A DNA stretch of 64,000 bases, from the NCBI GenBank assembly GCA_029204225.1, contig CM055110.1, positions 47,838,921-47,902,920 on the forward strand, read 5' to 3'. The notes under the pieces are model-generated. The model was not told where the DNA came from. It did not search any database and worked only from the letters and a program-made list of their open reading frames with translations. This document shows, piece by piece, positions 1 to 11,163 of this stretch (positions within the stretch are counted from its first letter, which is position 1; the number at the start of each line of letters is the position of its first letter). The stretch comes from Diphasiastrum complanatum. Its lineage: Eukaryota; Streptophyta; Lycopodiopsida; Lycopodiales; Lycopodiaceae. Made by a program: the position numbers and the translations under genes.

Positions 1-393
1 CTTCCTTTTGATCAAACAAGCATCTCCATCAAACTCCACTTTAAGACCATTGCTTAGCAATTGACTCACACTAAGTAGGTTCTTAATAATAAATGGAATG
101 AACAAAACATCCTTCAAATAAACATTCCTATTTGTAGAGAGATAAATAGAAATTGTGCCAGTCCCTTTGATTGCACACTCACCATCATTGGCCATGTAGA
201 TCACCCTCTTGTCATCTCCATATGCCAACAAAGAAGTGAAATACTCTTTGTGAAAAGTCATGTGTGAGCTTGCTCCACTATCAATCCACCATGGATCAAT
301 ATCTCCAACAATAGAACTCAAACATGAAGACATCACAAAAGCATCATCATTTGTGTTTTGATCATAAACACCATCCTTTGTAGAGGGCAAGAT
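1..393 (-). pseudogene. Ty1/copia gag-protease fragment
   Basis: This stretch matches 12458 to about 12850 of copia element A without a net shift (position 1 pairs with 12458, position 331 with 12788), so it is the same gag/protease junction in the same orientation. On the minus strand it reads through the aspartic protease core with WWIDSGASSHM near 265-285. Homology fades after about 393. It is cut by the left window edge. It is a second, diverged family member; whether the rest of that copy lies to the left is unknown. Confidence 0.85.
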
Positions 394-706
394 CTAGAAG
401 CTCATTATGTGTTGTTATTGGTGAAGAATTTGTCTTCTCCTGGGTGATCAAATCTTTCTAAGTGGTATTAGCACTTTGAAGCACAATATCTTAGTGAGAA
501 AAATCACAACTTTTGATTTTGAATTTCGTTCCAAGTCTTAAAAGGTAGAGTAATTGGTGGAATCCAGTAGGAGTGATTGAATTCAATTTGTTGAGCAAAA
601 ATTGACATAGTATGTATGAAACTCAAATTACTTCTATTCAACTTTCTTCGTGAGAGTGTGAGGGTCAATTTGTGATCCCATTTGATGTCTAGAATGAGGA
701 GAAGTC
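394..706. other. Gene-free flank with degenerate primer-site-like word
   Basis: No ORF or known domain is visible. At 463-474 the word TGGTATTAGCAC resembles the Met-tRNA primer site TGGTATCAGAGC, which could mark the 5' end of an old plus-strand copia relic continuing after the gypsy insertion (7035 onward). This is inference from a weak match. Confidence 0.25.
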
Positions 707-711
707 CATAG
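707..711. repeat. Target site duplication, left copy (CATAG)
   Basis: CATAG at 707-711 is repeated exactly at 7030-7034, immediately outside the two gypsy LTRs. A 5-bp duplication is the normal footprint of LTR retrotransposon integration and proves that the pair of LTRs belongs to one insertion. Confidence 0.95.
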
Positions 712-1069
712 TGTTACGAGCTCGTAACCAGTGCCGAACCCTAGAGAACACAGATAGGTCAGATACCACAGTCAGGGTCGTGTCCAGCGTACATGACCAA
801 CAGGGCAAGACAGTGTGAGTAGTGTGCCCCAGCACGGTCCATAGCCATGGCGGGCCTAACACAGCCTAGGGACCCTGTCAGCAGGATAGGGCCCCCAGTT
901 GGGTCCCGACGTGCAGTCGGACACGTCAGTGCCACGTGGCCGACACTTGGCAGTTGCATGCTACTAGTCCTCACACTGGGCTAGGAGGGGCTTACTCTAT
1001 ATCAGGGAGTAGGCAAGGTTGGGTGGATCAGTTAGTGTTTGTCCTACTGTGGTGTTAGGATCTATTACA
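712..1069 (+). repeat. 5' LTR of gypsy chromovirus
   Basis: The LTR begins TGTTACGAGC and ends CTATTACA. It differs from the 3' copy at 717-1069 only by G/A (758), A/C (921), T/C (965) and T/C (1042). A weak TATA-like CTATAT lies near 997. The 71-aa ORFs inside both LTRs are antisense by-products of the repeat, not genes. Confidence 0.96.
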
Positions 1070-1070
1070 C

Positions 1071-1083
1071 TGGTATCAGAGCC
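1071..1083 (+). promoter_or_regulatory. Primer binding site (initiator Met tRNA)
   Basis: TGGTATCAGAGCC starts one base after the LTR. This is the standard complement of the 3' end of plant initiator methionine tRNA, used to prime minus-strand DNA synthesis. Confidence 0.95.
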
Positions 1084-1872
1084 ATCTCCATCCTAGGGAG
1101 TTTAGGACAGCAGTAGAGAAAGCTATCAGAAGATAGGAAGTGTTTCTCAGATTCTCAGAGAGGAATAGAGGAGGAGGATCGCTGTAGGAGCAGCCTTCAA
1201 ACTTCTGATTTCCACTGAGAAATCACAGTAGCAAGGAGTTAGATTCCAAGTGTAGGTAACTCGCTGAAAAAACAGCTGTTTCTCACTGAGTTCAGAGGAT
1301 TCTCTATAGTTTTCCCAGCGAAATTAGAGTAGGAAGAAGCCAGCACCTCCATCGCTGTACAGTCAGAGACCTACATCCGATTTCCAGGGAAAAAGTCACT
1401 GGTTCTCAGCGAGTTGGAAGCCAAAAAAGAGGAGCAGGGCCAGCGCTGCCAGTGCTTCTGAAAATCTGGTTTTTCAACAAGTTTTTGGGCCCCAACGTCA
1501 GAGATTTGGAGCAAGAGGATTCCTACCAGATCAGCGAGAAGGAGACTTCTGAAATTTCAGAACTCAGAAGGGTTTTTGGACTTCAGATTTGCCTTTTTGT
1601 GGACAAGTTGGATTGCAATCAGACCAGCGAGCTACTATCCTCAAAAAACCGGGAAATTTAGTAACGTTTTGAAGCCCCAAACTGGCATTTTTCGGAACAG
1701 CAGGTCTGAAATCTTGGGGAAAAGAGCTGAAAGGGTTCCTCTTCATTCTTTCTTTGGAAGTACAGTCCTCAGAAACAGCTAAGTCATCTTTCCTTTCTCT
1801 TGTACAGTTGTAAATTAGTCTTTTAGACTTTTTTCCTTCAGAAGTTAAGGTAGCTCTCTTTCAGTTTCGAAG
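1084..1872 (+). other. Untranslated leader of gypsy element
   Basis: A 789-bp leader separates the primer site from the gag start. It has no long ORF; two overlapping 68-69 codon frames look accidental. It presumably carries packaging and dimerisation signals, which I cannot identify from sequence. Confidence 0.7.
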
Positions 1873-4800
1873 ATGACCACTCCTCAGGGACCTGATCAAC
1901 CCCAGGAGAGAGGCTTCGACGAACTTGAAACAGAAGCCTTGGCTTACAGAAAAGGGAAGGAACCTATGGAAGTAGAAGAACAGGAACAGTTCGCCGAAGA
2001 ACTCGACGAACTGGTTACCAAGGAGCAGTTCCTCCAATTGGTAACAGAGGTGGATGAACTGAAACTGGCATTAGTCAATTTCAAGTCCAGTGTGGACGAC
2101 TCGTTCGCTGAACTCAAAAACTTGATTTTGAGTTCCGTGAAAGGAAGCCTTCCCTCCACTTCTCAGTTATCCCCTTCTCCACTTCCATCAGTTTCGGGTG
2201 AGACTTTACGGTCTCACCCCAGTGTTTTTAAAGATTTAAAGCCTCCTACTTTTAATGGGGAAGAGAAGGATAGAAATGCAGATATTCTACAAACCTTCCT
2301 CAGCAAATGGAAGAACATTCATGCTCTTAAACAGACCCCTGACCATTTGCAAGCAATTGAGGCCAGTCTTTCTTTAGGGCCTATGGCCTATAAGTGGTGG
2401 TTAAATCTCCAGGAGACTGGGCAGACTCCCCGGTCATGGAAAGCTTTTGAAGAAGCTTTCCTAAGAGAATTTCTACCAGAGAATGAACTTGATAGAGCCT
2501 GGGAAGCCTGGGAAAGAACAGTAATGGACAAGTCCCTCATCCAATATATCTCGCAGTATCGAGAGGCAATTTTAAAGATTAAAAATATGGATGACTATCA
2601 AAAAATCAGAGGATTTGTCCGTGGCCTCAAAGATGAATATAAAGTAGAGGTCCAGAGAAACTCGCCTACTACCCTTGAGCAAGCTCTCAGATATGCTCAA
2701 ATCTATGATGATTCAGTGGGTAGGAAGAGAGCGAGACAGCAACCACTTTCTGAGCAGCTTCCTCAGAAAGACTTTCAATTTAAAAAGAAATTTTTAAAAA
2801 GAAAGAAAAAAGATAAATTTAAAGGTGAAGCTCCTCAGAAACGCCCTTCACTCATACAGCCCTTAAAACCAGATGATTTTGAGAAAGCCAAACAAGAACG
2901 TTTGTGCTTTGTGTGTATGGGCAAGGGACACACAGTCAGACAGTGTCCCAAGGGGCCTTTCACTAAAAAAGATAAGAAAGATAAAAAACAAGTTCATCTT
3001 GTTCAGACTGTATGTTTCCCCAGTGACTCGGCAGCTTCCGAGATCAAAGTGTATCATGAAGATCATGAACATTGTTGCCAGCTGACCTCTGCAATGCTAG
3101 CGAGACCCTTCAGCTTTGGGCCGCATGACCTAGTACGTATGCATGGGAAAGTTGGTAACCAGTCAGTAAGAGTCATGGTTGATGATGGGGCAACCCATAA
3201 TTTCATCAACCACACCCTGGTTAAAAAGCTTAAACTACCAGAAGTACCTAGTCAGCATAGGTACATAGTTTCATTAGCTAAGGGTGAAGATAAAAAAATA
3301 TGGGAAACTATGGTAAGTAAGTTAAATCTTGGTATTCAGGGGTACCAAGATCAAATAAACTTTCAGATAATGCACCTGGATCGAACAGACATTGTTCTCG
3401 GGAGAGATTGGCTCTACAGTTTAGGACCTTCCCTCCACAGAAACTATCAGGAGAACACCCTCAGCTTTCAGTATAAAGGCCGAGAGATCCAGTTGCATGG
3501 GGAGCATGATGTTCCCAACAGCCCTATGGTCTGCAGTTCAGAGCTCTGTCAGCTAATCGGAGACGAAGACCATCAGGTATTCTTATGTGACTTTCAGTTT
3601 ATTCCTGAAGTTTCTATTTCCAGTTCTATCCAGCAGAAAATCAGTAAATTAGAAACTTTATTGTCTAAATTTAAAGATGTTTTTCCTGAAGATTTGCCAC
3701 ATGGTTTACCACCTAGCAGAGAGGTAGATCATGTAATAAACCTAGTACCAGGTACAGCACCTATTTCTAAACCTCCGTATCGGGTCAGCCGAACAGAGGA
3801 TGAAGAAATAACTAGGCAGTTAACAGACTATCTTGGGAAAGGCCAAATTCAGACCAGTAGTTCACCATGGGCCTCACCAGTCCTATTGGTGAAAAAGAAA
3901 GAGGGGTCTATGCGTCTTTGCGTAGATTACAGAGCCCTCAATAAAGTCACAATTAAGAATAAATACCCTATGCCTCGAGCAGACGAGTTGTTTGATCAAC
4001 TCGACGGGGCTAAGTTTTTCAGCAAAATAGACCTCAGATCGGGATATCATCAAGTCCGTATAAAATCGGAAGATGTCTCGAAAACAGCTTTTAGGACTCG
4101 TCACGGTCATTATGAGTTTAAGGTGATGCCATTTGGGCTCACAAATGCTCCAGCTACCTTTATGACCTTGATGAACAGTGTCCTCAGACCATACTTGGGT
4201 AAGTTTGTAGTCGTATTTTTAGATGACATCCTCGTCTACAGCAAAACGAGGAAGGAGCATCTAAAACACCTCAGAAAGGTGTTTCGACTGCTCAGAAAGC
4301 ATAAGCTTTATGCTAAACAATCCAAGTGTGAATTCTTCGTTGAAGAAGTAGCATATTTGGGTCACATTATCTCTTCAGATGGGATTAAGATGGACCCAAA
4401 TAAGGTTAAAGCCATACTCAGTTGGCTGAGACCTCAGAATATTTTGGAACTTCAAATCTTTCTTGGTCTGGCGGGATATTACAGACGATTTGTCAAGGAA
4501 TATGCTCAGATAGCAGTCCCTATGACAAATCTCCTTAAAGGGAAGGGAAAGGAGTTCATTTGGGAGTCCGCACAACAGGAGAGCTTTGATGCTCTCAAAA
4601 CAGCCTTAGCTACAGCACCAGTTTTAAAGGTCGTCGACCCCAATCAGCCATTTGTGGTCGAAACAGATGCTAGCGACTTTGCAGTAGGTGTTGTGCTAAC
4701 TCAGGGTGGACGACCAGTTGCCTTCGAGAGTAAAAAACTTGAGCCAGCACAGACTAGGTATAGTGCCTATGAAAAGGAACTCTTTTCTATAGTCCATGCC

Positions 4801-6525
4801 CTTAAGACTTGGAGGCATTATTTGTATGGTGCCAACTTTGAGATCCTGACAGACCATGAGAGTCTCAGATACCTTTGCAATCAACCTGAGCTTAGAGGTC
4901 GGAAAGCTCGTTGGGCAGAGTTGATGCAAGAGTTTGACATGTCTATCAGATATAGGCGTGGAAAATTCAATACAGTAGCAGATGCCCTTAGCAGAATGCC
5001 TATGATAAACGAGTTGAGTTTTACTCAGATTCGTAATGAGTTACTCGAGTCCTTGAGAGGGAAATGCCAGCATGATGCATTCTTCTCTATTATCTGGAAC
5101 TCAGTCCAGAACAAACAGTTACAAACTCCAGAACCAGTTCCTGGGGCTGGTGCCAGTTCATCCAAGAATACGACAGCTTCCGTTGAGGATGATAATGAGT
5201 CCGAGTATACGTCGTCAGATGACGTTGAGGATTCTGAGCCTGTATTACCCAAGCAAACCCCAGTGGTTGAGGGTCAGTTGACTCAAGGATTCAAATGGAA
5301 ACAGTATTCCATTCAGGATGAGTACTTGCTCTATAGAGATAGAGTATGTGTCCCCAATTCAGAGGATTATAGGCAGCAGGTCCTATATGAATGTCATGAC
5401 AATCCTAGCGCGGGACACCCAGGCATACAGAAGACCTATGAGCTTCTTCGTAGGCAATTTTTCTGGCCCAGTATGAAAAAGGACGTCCACCAGTATGTAA
5501 CCAGTTGCCAGAAATGTCAAGTAAATAAAGCAGAGCGTTTAAAGGCAGGAGGGTTGTTGCATCCCTTAGAAATACCAGCTGGTAAATGGGAGAGTATCTC
5601 CATGGATTTTATAGTAGGCCTGCCTAAAACCCAAAAGGGTAATGACGCTATATGGGTCACAGTTGACCGTCTGACCAAAATGGCTCATTTTATTCCGACC
5701 AAAACAACCGTTAGAGCTCCAGAGTTAGCGAGGTTGTTTGTAGACGGGATATTTAAATTGTACGGTCTACCTTCCGGCATAGTCAACGACCGGGACAGTA
5801 AGTTTACAGGAAATTTTCTGAAGGCAGTATTCCATCATCTCCATACTAAACTTAATATGAGTACCACCGACCATCCACAGACGGACGGTCAAACAGAAAG
5901 GGTAAATCAAGTGCTGGAGGATATGCTTCGTGCATACGTCAGCAAGAGGCAGACTAATTGGGAGGAGTATCTCTCGATATTAGAGTTTGCTTACAACAGT
6001 ACCAAACATTCAGCTACGGGATACAGCCCATTTATGCTGATGTACGGTTTTCAGCCACGCTCACCCACAGCTGTAGGGTTTAAACAAGAAAAAGTTGAAG
6101 CAGCCAGAAACTTTTTAGAAGACCTAAACCAGATGATAGAACATGCTAAGCGTAGCATTAGACAATCCCAGGATCGAGCCAGGCATTATGCAGATCCACA
6201 CAGACGGGATGTGCAGTTCTCCACTGGTGAGAAAGTCTACTTGAGAGTCCCAGTTGACTCTAAAACCCTCAAATCAGGAGTGTGTGCTAAGTTGTCTCCA
6301 AGGTATTGTGGTCCCTTTACCATCAGTAGGAGACTAGGCGAGGTCACCTATGAACTAGAACTCCCACACAGCAGTAAGGTTTTTCCAGTTTTTCATGTAA
6401 GTCAGTTACGAAAAGCCTTAACCAGATCAGATAATCTGGTAGGGGACAGTGTTCTAGTTCTCCCATTGGATCCTCAACAACCTCCACATGAACCAGAGGA
6501 AATTCTTGATAGTAGAGAGACGTAG
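1873..6525 (+). CDS. Gypsy gag-pol polyprotein
   Basis: A single 1550-codon frame encodes, in order: a retrotransposon gag domain (about residues 125-280), a basic linker, a CCHC zinc knuckle (C345, C348, H353, C358), an aspartic protease with the core written DDGAT (437-441) instead of the usual DSG or DTG, reverse transcriptase with FLDD (782-785), RNase H (first acidic residue D932), and integrase. Integrase shows H1175/H1182 with C1212/C1215, then D1245, D1306 and E1342 (D-x35-E), and a GPY/F motif (Y1478-F1482). Gag and pol are fused without frameshift. The frame ends at TAG 6523-6525 just inside the chromodomain. Apart from that stop the coding sequence looks intact. Confidence 0.96.
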   Translation: MTTPQGPDQPQERGFDELETEALAYRKGKEPMEVEEQEQFAEELDELVTKEQFLQLVTEVDELKLALVNFKSSVDDSFAELKNLILSSVKGSLPSTSQLSPSPLPSVSGETLRSHPSVFKDLKPPTFNGEEKDRNADILQTFLSKWKNIHALKQTPDHLQAIEASLSLGPMAYKWWLNLQETGQTPRSWKAFEEAFLREFLPENELDRAWEAWERTVMDKSLIQYISQYREAILKIKNMDDYQKIRGFVRGLKDEYKVEVQRNSPTTLEQALRYAQIYDDSVGRKRARQQPLSEQLPQKDFQFKKKFLKRKKKDKFKGEAPQKRPSLIQPLKPDDFEKAKQERLCFVCMGKGHTVRQCPKGPFTKKDKKDKKQVHLVQTVCFPSDSAASEIKVYHEDHEHCCQLTSAMLARPFSFGPHDLVRMHGKVGNQSVRVMVDDGATHNFINHTLVKKLKLPEVPSQHRYIVSLAKGEDKKIWETMVSKLNLGIQGYQDQINFQIMHLDRTDIVLGRDWLYSLGPSLHRNYQENTLSFQYKGREIQLHGEHDVPNSPMVCSSELCQLIGDEDHQVFLCDFQFIPEVSISSSIQQKISKLETLLSKFKDVFPEDLPHGLPPSREVDHVINLVPGTAPISKPPYRVSRTEDEEITRQLTDYLGKGQIQTSSSPWASPVLLVKKKEGSMRLCVDYRALNKVTIKNKYPMPRADELFDQLDGAKFFSKIDLRSGYHQVRIKSEDVSKTAFRTRHGHYEFKVMPFGLTNAPATFMTLMNSVLRPYLGKFVVVFLDDILVYSKTRKEHLKHLRKVFRLLRKHKLYAKQSKCEFFVEEVAYLGHIISSDGIKMDPNKVKAILSWLRPQNILELQIFLGLAGYYRRFVKEYAQIAVPMTNLLKGKGKEFIWESAQQESFDALKTALATAPVLKVVDPNQPFVVETDASDFAVGVVLTQGGRPVAFESKKLEPAQTRYSAYEKELFSIVHALKTWRHYLYGANFEILTDHESLRYLCNQPELRGRKARWAELMQEFDMSIRYRRGKFNTVADALSRMPMINELSFTQIRNELLESLRGKCQHDAFFSIIWNSVQNKQLQTPEPVPGAGASSSKNTTASVEDDNESEYTSSDDVEDSEPVLPKQTPVVEGQLTQGFKWKQYSIQDEYLLYRDRVCVPNSEDYRQQVLYECHDNPSAGHPGIQKTYELLRRQFFWPSMKKDVHQYVTSCQKCQVNKAERLKAGGLLHPLEIPAGKWESISMDFIVGLPKTQKGNDAIWVTVDRLTKMAHFIPTKTTVRAPELARLFVDGIFKLYGLPSGIVNDRDSKFTGNFLKAVFHHLHTKLNMSTTDHPQTDGQTERVNQVLEDMLRAYVSKRQTNWEEYLSILEFAYNSTKHSATGYSPFMLMYGFQPRSPTAVGFKQEKVEAARNFLEDLNQMIEHAKRSIRQSQDRARHYADPHRRDVQFSTGEKVYLRVPVDSKTLKSGVCAKLSPRYCGPFTISRRLGEVTYELELPHSSKVFPVFHVSQLRKALTRSDNLVGDSVLVLPLDPQQPPHEPEEILDSRET

Positions 6526-6660
6526 ACTCGTCATACTCTATACCGAGAATATCTGGTTAAGTGGAATGATCAGCCTGTTGAGAATGCCACTTGGGAAAGA
6601 GGCAGCGTCCTTCGCAAGATTTTTCCAGACTTTGTCTTAGAGGACCAAGACGGTTCTTAA
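6490..6660 (+). pseudogene. Chromodomain split by a premature TAG
   Basis: The reading frame continues in phase past the TAG at 6523-6525 to a TAA at 6658-6660. The downstream part contains YLVKW and a conserved W (ATWE), typical of the chromodomain that chromovirus integrases use to target heterochromatin. The TAG falls between the first conserved segment and YLVKW, so a translated product would lack most of the domain. CAG to TAG is a single C-to-T change and is the simplest explanation. Confidence 0.88.
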
Positions 6661-6671
6661 GGGGGAGGGAG
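6659..6671 (+). promoter_or_regulatory. Polypurine tract
   Basis: AAGGGGGAGGGAG directly abuts the 3' LTR. It is the RNase-H-resistant primer for plus-strand synthesis and confirms the element's orientation. Confidence 0.92.
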
Positions 6672-7029
6672 TGTTACGAGCTCGTAACCAGTGCCGAACC
6701 CTAGAGAACACAGATAAGTCAGATACCACAGTCAGGGTCGTGTCCAGCGTACATGACCAACAGGGCAAGACAGTGTGAGTAGTGTGCCCCAGCACGGTCC
6801 ATAGCCATGGCGGGCCTAACACAGCCTAGGGACCCTGTCAGCAGGATAGGGCCCCCAGTTGGGTCCCGACGTGCAGTCGGCCACGTCAGTGCCACGTGGC
6901 CGACACTTGGCAGTTGCATGCTACCAGTCCTCACACTGGGCTAGGAGGGGCTTACTCTATATCAGGGAGTAGGCAAGGTTGGGTGGATCAGTTAGTGTTT
7001 GCCCTACTGTGGTGTTAGGATCTATTACA
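6672..7029 (+). repeat. 3' LTR of gypsy chromovirus
   Basis: 358 bp, TG...CA ends, four mismatches against 712-1069. It is followed by CATAG (7030-7034), the right target duplication. Confidence 0.96.
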
Positions 7030-7034
7030 CATAG

Positions 7035-7696
7035 TGACTAGTCATTAGTGTGAAGATTGATTCTTAGGTTTGTGAGCTAGATCTTTTGTAGATCATTCTA
7101 GATTATTGAAGATGTTCAAATCTAGTCTCTTGAAAGTCACAAATTACATTTGTAGAATCATATCACAGGTTTTATTCACATATCATCAATAGGTGGCATC
7201 CTATTCAAGGAAAGAAAGGATCTTGAGTGCAACCTTTGTGGCAAGGGAGGATATATTTTCTCAAGAAGCTACAAAAAGAAGACCAATCCATCCAAGGAGA
7301 ACCAAAGAAAGGGGGACGAGGTGAAGGATGGAGCTTCAAGTTCGAAATGCAAATACAAGAAGGACAAGTCCAAAGAAAGGTGTTTCCTTTGTGGAAAGGT
7401 GAATGAGGCTTGGAGTTTCACACGGACTTGCAAGATTTGTCTTCAAGAGTCCATCACAACACATCAAATCTTTTGAAATTTTTCATTTGGAAGTGCATTG
7501 TTTGGTTCAAGATGCAAAGATACATGTGACTTTCATGAAAGTAACTTGGATTTATTTCATGTCCTTGGAAAGTAGTTTGCTTGGAACTTTGGACAAGTTC
7601 AAACTTATTGTTATATCCAAGAGAAATCGATCAAGAATAAGGAGCAATCACAAAATGAAAAAGTTTCATTTATGCTCTCATGTCAACTTATAAAGA
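7035..7696 (+). pseudogene. Degenerate zinc-knuckle (gag-like) relic
   Basis: The sequence resumes the DNA interrupted by the gypsy element. Around 7229-7270 the plus strand reads CNLCGKGGY and around 7380-7400 CFLCGKV, two CxxC-G-K starts of CCHC knuckles whose His and last Cys are lost. They flank a Lys/Ser-rich stretch. This resembles a decayed copia gag C-terminus. No long frame survives; the 96-codon ORF at 7403-7693 is not recognisable. Confidence 0.4.
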
Positions 7697-8632
7697 ACCA
7701 TTTTGCTTTGAAGATATTCTTGTATCTCAAAGGTGGATTAAGGCAATACTAGTTGAGTGCGATAGCAAAGCATGTTTTCCTTGTAAACTTACTAGATATG
7801 AAGTCAAGGAAATGGAAATATCTTCATAATGTAGGATCTTTTGGTTTCAATAAGATCATGAATGATGTGTTCATTCATAAAGATGAAAATTGTAAGTTTC
7901 AATCTTAAAGGCAAGTTGTAAACTTCTTATGAGAATAAGTGAAGCATCCAAAGTGGACACTTATATCCATAAGCAAGTAGTTAGCCTTATTGAGATGAAA
8001 ATTCCTTTTGATTTCAATATTAAGAAATCATGCCAAGTTGTGGTGATTTTTGGACTTATGTTTCTAGCATAAGTAATCTTGATAATCATAGGAAGTGCAT
8101 ATTGAATGGTCATGATTGTTGTGATCATTATGAGACATGGAGGTCTCGGATTTCCATCAAGGAGCACCATGAAGAGGATCTTAAAGAATCATCTCAAGGT
8201 TCAAGTGTGCCAAGGATTGAGGAGGAGAGTCCTTCTCAAGGTTCAAGTGTGCCAAGGATTGAGGAGGAGAGACCTTCTCAAGTTGTGATTCCAAAAAGAA
8301 ACTCAAGAAATATGGTTGAGGGCATGTGGCTCACATTTCAAGGGAAAGAGGAGCATATCTCATGTGGTATACATCTCATACTTACTTCTCTTATGTCATT
8401 TGATGAATCAATTTGCTTTAGTGAGATCATTGCATCTCAAAATTGGAGTAAAGCCATAGTAGTTGAGTATGAAGTCTCTCTTGAGAACATAGATGATGTT
8501 CTTAAAAGTTTAGAATTGAAAATTTGTATTGAGGGAAATTGTAAACTCTTTATGAGAGTAAGTGAATCATCTTATAAACACACTTATCTCCATAATAAAG
8601 TAGCCTCATTGGATCTGAGATTAGCCTGGTAA
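7697..8632 (+). pseudogene. Duplicated relic resembling copia pol linker
   Basis: A 200-codon frame (8030-8632) includes IASQNWSKAIVVEYE, similar in pattern to the copia segment (A-x-W-x-x-A-M-x-x-E) just before reverse transcriptase. It also has a 12-residue unit SQGSSVPRIEEE repeated in tandem, from a duplicated stretch at about 8195-8275. A diverged copy of the same module lies upstream (about 7697-7990; ILVSQRWIKAILVEC). No reverse transcriptase follows. The identification is tentative; it could be a decayed non-autonomous element. Confidence 0.35.
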
Positions 8633-8867
8633 ACAAGCATGAAGATATGATACAAACACTTTGTTATTATAGCATGCATAGTCTTGCCAATTTGGATGAG
8701 TCTAATTCTCTACATCATGGTAACATGATGTTAGATCTTTGTAATTCTAATAAATCAAGAAGACATCTTTATTTTCTCATGGAGGAATATGCACATGAAG
8801 GAGGAGCAAGCCTCAAGATCAAGCATCTACATGAAAATTGAAAGGAATCAATTATGGAGGTGCTAGG
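8633..8867. other. Short spacer before copia A
   Basis: No domain is recognisable. A 64-codon frame (8647-8841) has no support. The spacer ends at the TG of the copia A LTR. Confidence 0.4.
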
Positions 8868-9517
8868 TGTGAAAGATTTCAGATCCTTAAGATCCAATCT
8901 ACTTGAATGATCTTTGGTTAGAAAGAGAAATACACTACCAATTTCACCAATGTTGAAAAATCAGCATCTACACACAATTTGAGATGCAAACACTAATAGA
9001 ACTTGATCAAACTTGAATGAAATGATTATGTATTGTTGCTGTCCGTAGAAAACCAGCAAGCTACTGTATTTCACACGTGTGGATTCAAAAATAACAAATA
9101 TAGATCATTCTACACATAGAATTGCAAGCAATCACCAAGATAGTGCACCAATGGATAGTAGATCCCAAGAGGACCATGTATAAGCATGAAATGAGATAGA
9201 GAAGAGAGAAGATAACTCTCTCCACGAGTTACATCCTTTTATAGCAGGTCCAAACCCTATTTGGCCACTTGGCTTTCCCACCAAAATGCTAACCCTACCA
9301 ATTTTGGATCTAGATTCAATGTACCCTACTTATTCAAATTGAATCTACTCAAACTCGCATTCTATCTTTCCCACACTTTCAAAAAGTGTTTATTCAAATG
9401 AATTTTAGACTAACGAACTTTGAAAATTCAACCTCTAAGTCTAAAACAAGTTTTGGCCTCAATATGCCAAATATGGAAATATTGCAAAATGTGATGAAAC
9501 TAGTTGAATCTTTCACA
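8868..9517 (-). repeat. 3' LTR of copia A
   Basis: 650 bp. On the plus strand it starts TGTGAAAGATTTC and ends GAATCTTTCACA, so its ends are near-perfect inverted repeats. It contains the palindromic core CACACGTGTGG at about 9073 and a TATA-like TTTATAGC near 9239. Confidence 0.93.
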
Positions 9518-10100
9518 CTCCCTCTTCAACTAGTTTTAGCATAGACTTTGATAATACTCCAAGTGAAGTCCTATGCTTCATGAACAAGTCTTTTCCCAAT
9601 GCTTTGGTGAAGATATCAGCTACACAATCCCTTGAAGACACATGTTGAAGCTCCACCTCCTTTGCAATGACTCGCTCCCTCACAAAATGAAATTGTATCT
9701 CAATATGCTTGCTCCTAGCATGAAAGATAGGATTGGATGCCATTCTTTGGGCTGATTGATTGTCACAAAAGATGATTGGTCTCTTTGAAAAATCCAGCAA
9801 GTGAATATCCTTGATCATCCTCTTGATCCATACCATCTCCTTTGTGCAATGTGTAAGAGCTTTGTACTCGGCCTCACTAGATGACAATGAGATAGTGGCT
9901 TGTTTCTTTGACATCCATGATATAGCTCCATCACCTATGAAAATACAATAAGAACTAATGGATTTCCTATCCATTACATCTCCAGCATAGTCCGCATCTG
10001 AAAATCCAAAAAGATTAGGTGATGATCCCTCATACAATATGCCAAAATCTTGAGTTCCAATGATGTACCTCAAAACTCGCTTTCCTAGCTTCCAATGCTC
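9513..10100 (-). pseudogene. Copia RNase H domain (copia A)
   Basis: A 186-codon frame begins at 10073, but homology extends upstream to about 10100 (HWKLGKRVLRYI). It carries copia RNase H landmarks: FSDADYAGD, SLSSSEAEY, CDNQSA, HIEIQFHFVRE and VADIFTKAL. The frame reads across the polypurine tract and stops 5 bp inside the LTR. The domain itself appears intact, but upstream it joins foreign sequence where the end of reverse transcriptase should be, so it lacks its normal fusion partner. Confidence 0.92.
9518..9530 (-). promoter_or_regulatory. Polypurine tract of copia A
   Basis: On the minus strand GTTGAAGAGGGAG immediately precedes the LTR start TGTGAAAG. This fixes the minus orientation of the element. 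Confidence 0.88.
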
Positions 10101-11163
10101 CTAGCATAGTTTTTGCCAATAGAACTTTGATCCATCATAAGAATGATCTTCTTCCTAAGAATAGGTCTCCTTTCAATGATCATGTAATGCTCAAAATAGA
10201 AACAACCATAATTGATATAGAGAATAGTGTCCACTTGGGATTCTTCACTATTTCTTACATCAATTTTACATGTAAAAGTGTGACTAGAACATGAAGAATC
10301 AAATAGAATGTAAATGAAATGATTCCATCATGCTTCCAACTCTGAACTCTCTGGAAAAATACAGCAAACAAACAATAAATATGAGTGATAAAGTTTTGCT
10401 TGCATGTCTCCTCCTCCTTTGTCCTTTGTTGCCTTGTATCCACCATGATACTCCATGAATGAGCCTCCATCTTCATATTGCCACAAGAAACCATCAAACC
10501 TTGGAAATCCATGAGTAGGTGAGTACATTAATGATGCAAATCTAGCACCACATGACTCCATAAACCAAGTAGTTTGCACTAGTCCATCTTCAAGATCTAC
10601 TTGACAGAAGAAAATGACCATGAATTCACCAAAAATTGACAATCTCCAAGTATTGGCACCAAGTAGCTCAACACTTGAGAACTTAGCCATGGATGAGTGA
10701 CATAATGAACCTCCAATAGCTTCATTTCCATCAGCAAAATCAGCCAAGAATGCTAGTACAAATCCAACATCAAAACAATGCTCACCAATGTAGCTAGTTT
10801 TACCATATCTTGACAATTTGCACACATCCACATGAAATTGCTCAAACATGAGATAGAACAAGTAAAGTAAACTTGAACAAAACTTCCTTGCTACTCCTTT
10901 GACCTTACTTGAGTCTTCAATATGCTGCAAAAACAGATACATAACACCTTTGCCAATTCCCTCTCCTTTGATGCTCTTGACTAGCTCCAAATTGTCAACT
11001 TCCCTTTTGACTAGTTGAAGCGCTTTGAGATCAACCTCTTGATCTTCAACTTGATCATCAAAGTCATTGAACATAATTTTTTTTCTAGATCCAACACTTG
11101 ACTTTACAGCAAGACAACATCCATCCACTTGCATAGCTCCATGTACACAAGAAGATCCTCCAA
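10101..11163 (-). other. Unrelated segment replacing copia reverse transcriptase
   Basis: Between the end of the integrase/linker (EYRSLMKSGT, about 11165) and RNase H, normal copia elements encode about 250 residues of reverse transcriptase with YVDD. None is present on any frame here. Instead the gag-pol frame continues without a stop for about 278 further codons (11163-10331), then 10101-10327 is non-coding. The extra peptide has no family I recognise; it contains KKIMFNDFDDQVEDQE, a hydrophobic stretch LLYLFYLMF and a Gly-rich GYKATKDKGGGD. It may be a captured host fragment or part of another element. Confidence 0.75.

Larger units (their letters stand above)
712..7029 (+). mobile_element. 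Full-length Ty3/gypsy chromovirus
   Basis: This is a complete insertion of 6318 bp: LTR 712-1069, primer site 1071, leader, one gag-pol frame, polypurine tract and LTR 6672-7029, flanked by CATAG. By direct comparison the two 358-bp LTRs differ at four positions (three transitions, one transversion), about 1.1%, so the insertion is recent relative to everything around it. The chromodomain and GPY/F module place it in the chromoviruses (Tekay- or Galadriel-like). The only obvious lesion is one stop codon in the chromodomain region. Confidence 0.97.

Noticed and set aside
759-974. 71-codon ORF antisense in the gypsy LTR, repeated at 6719-6934
   Set aside because: It is present twice only because the LTR is duplicated; no domain and no independent support.
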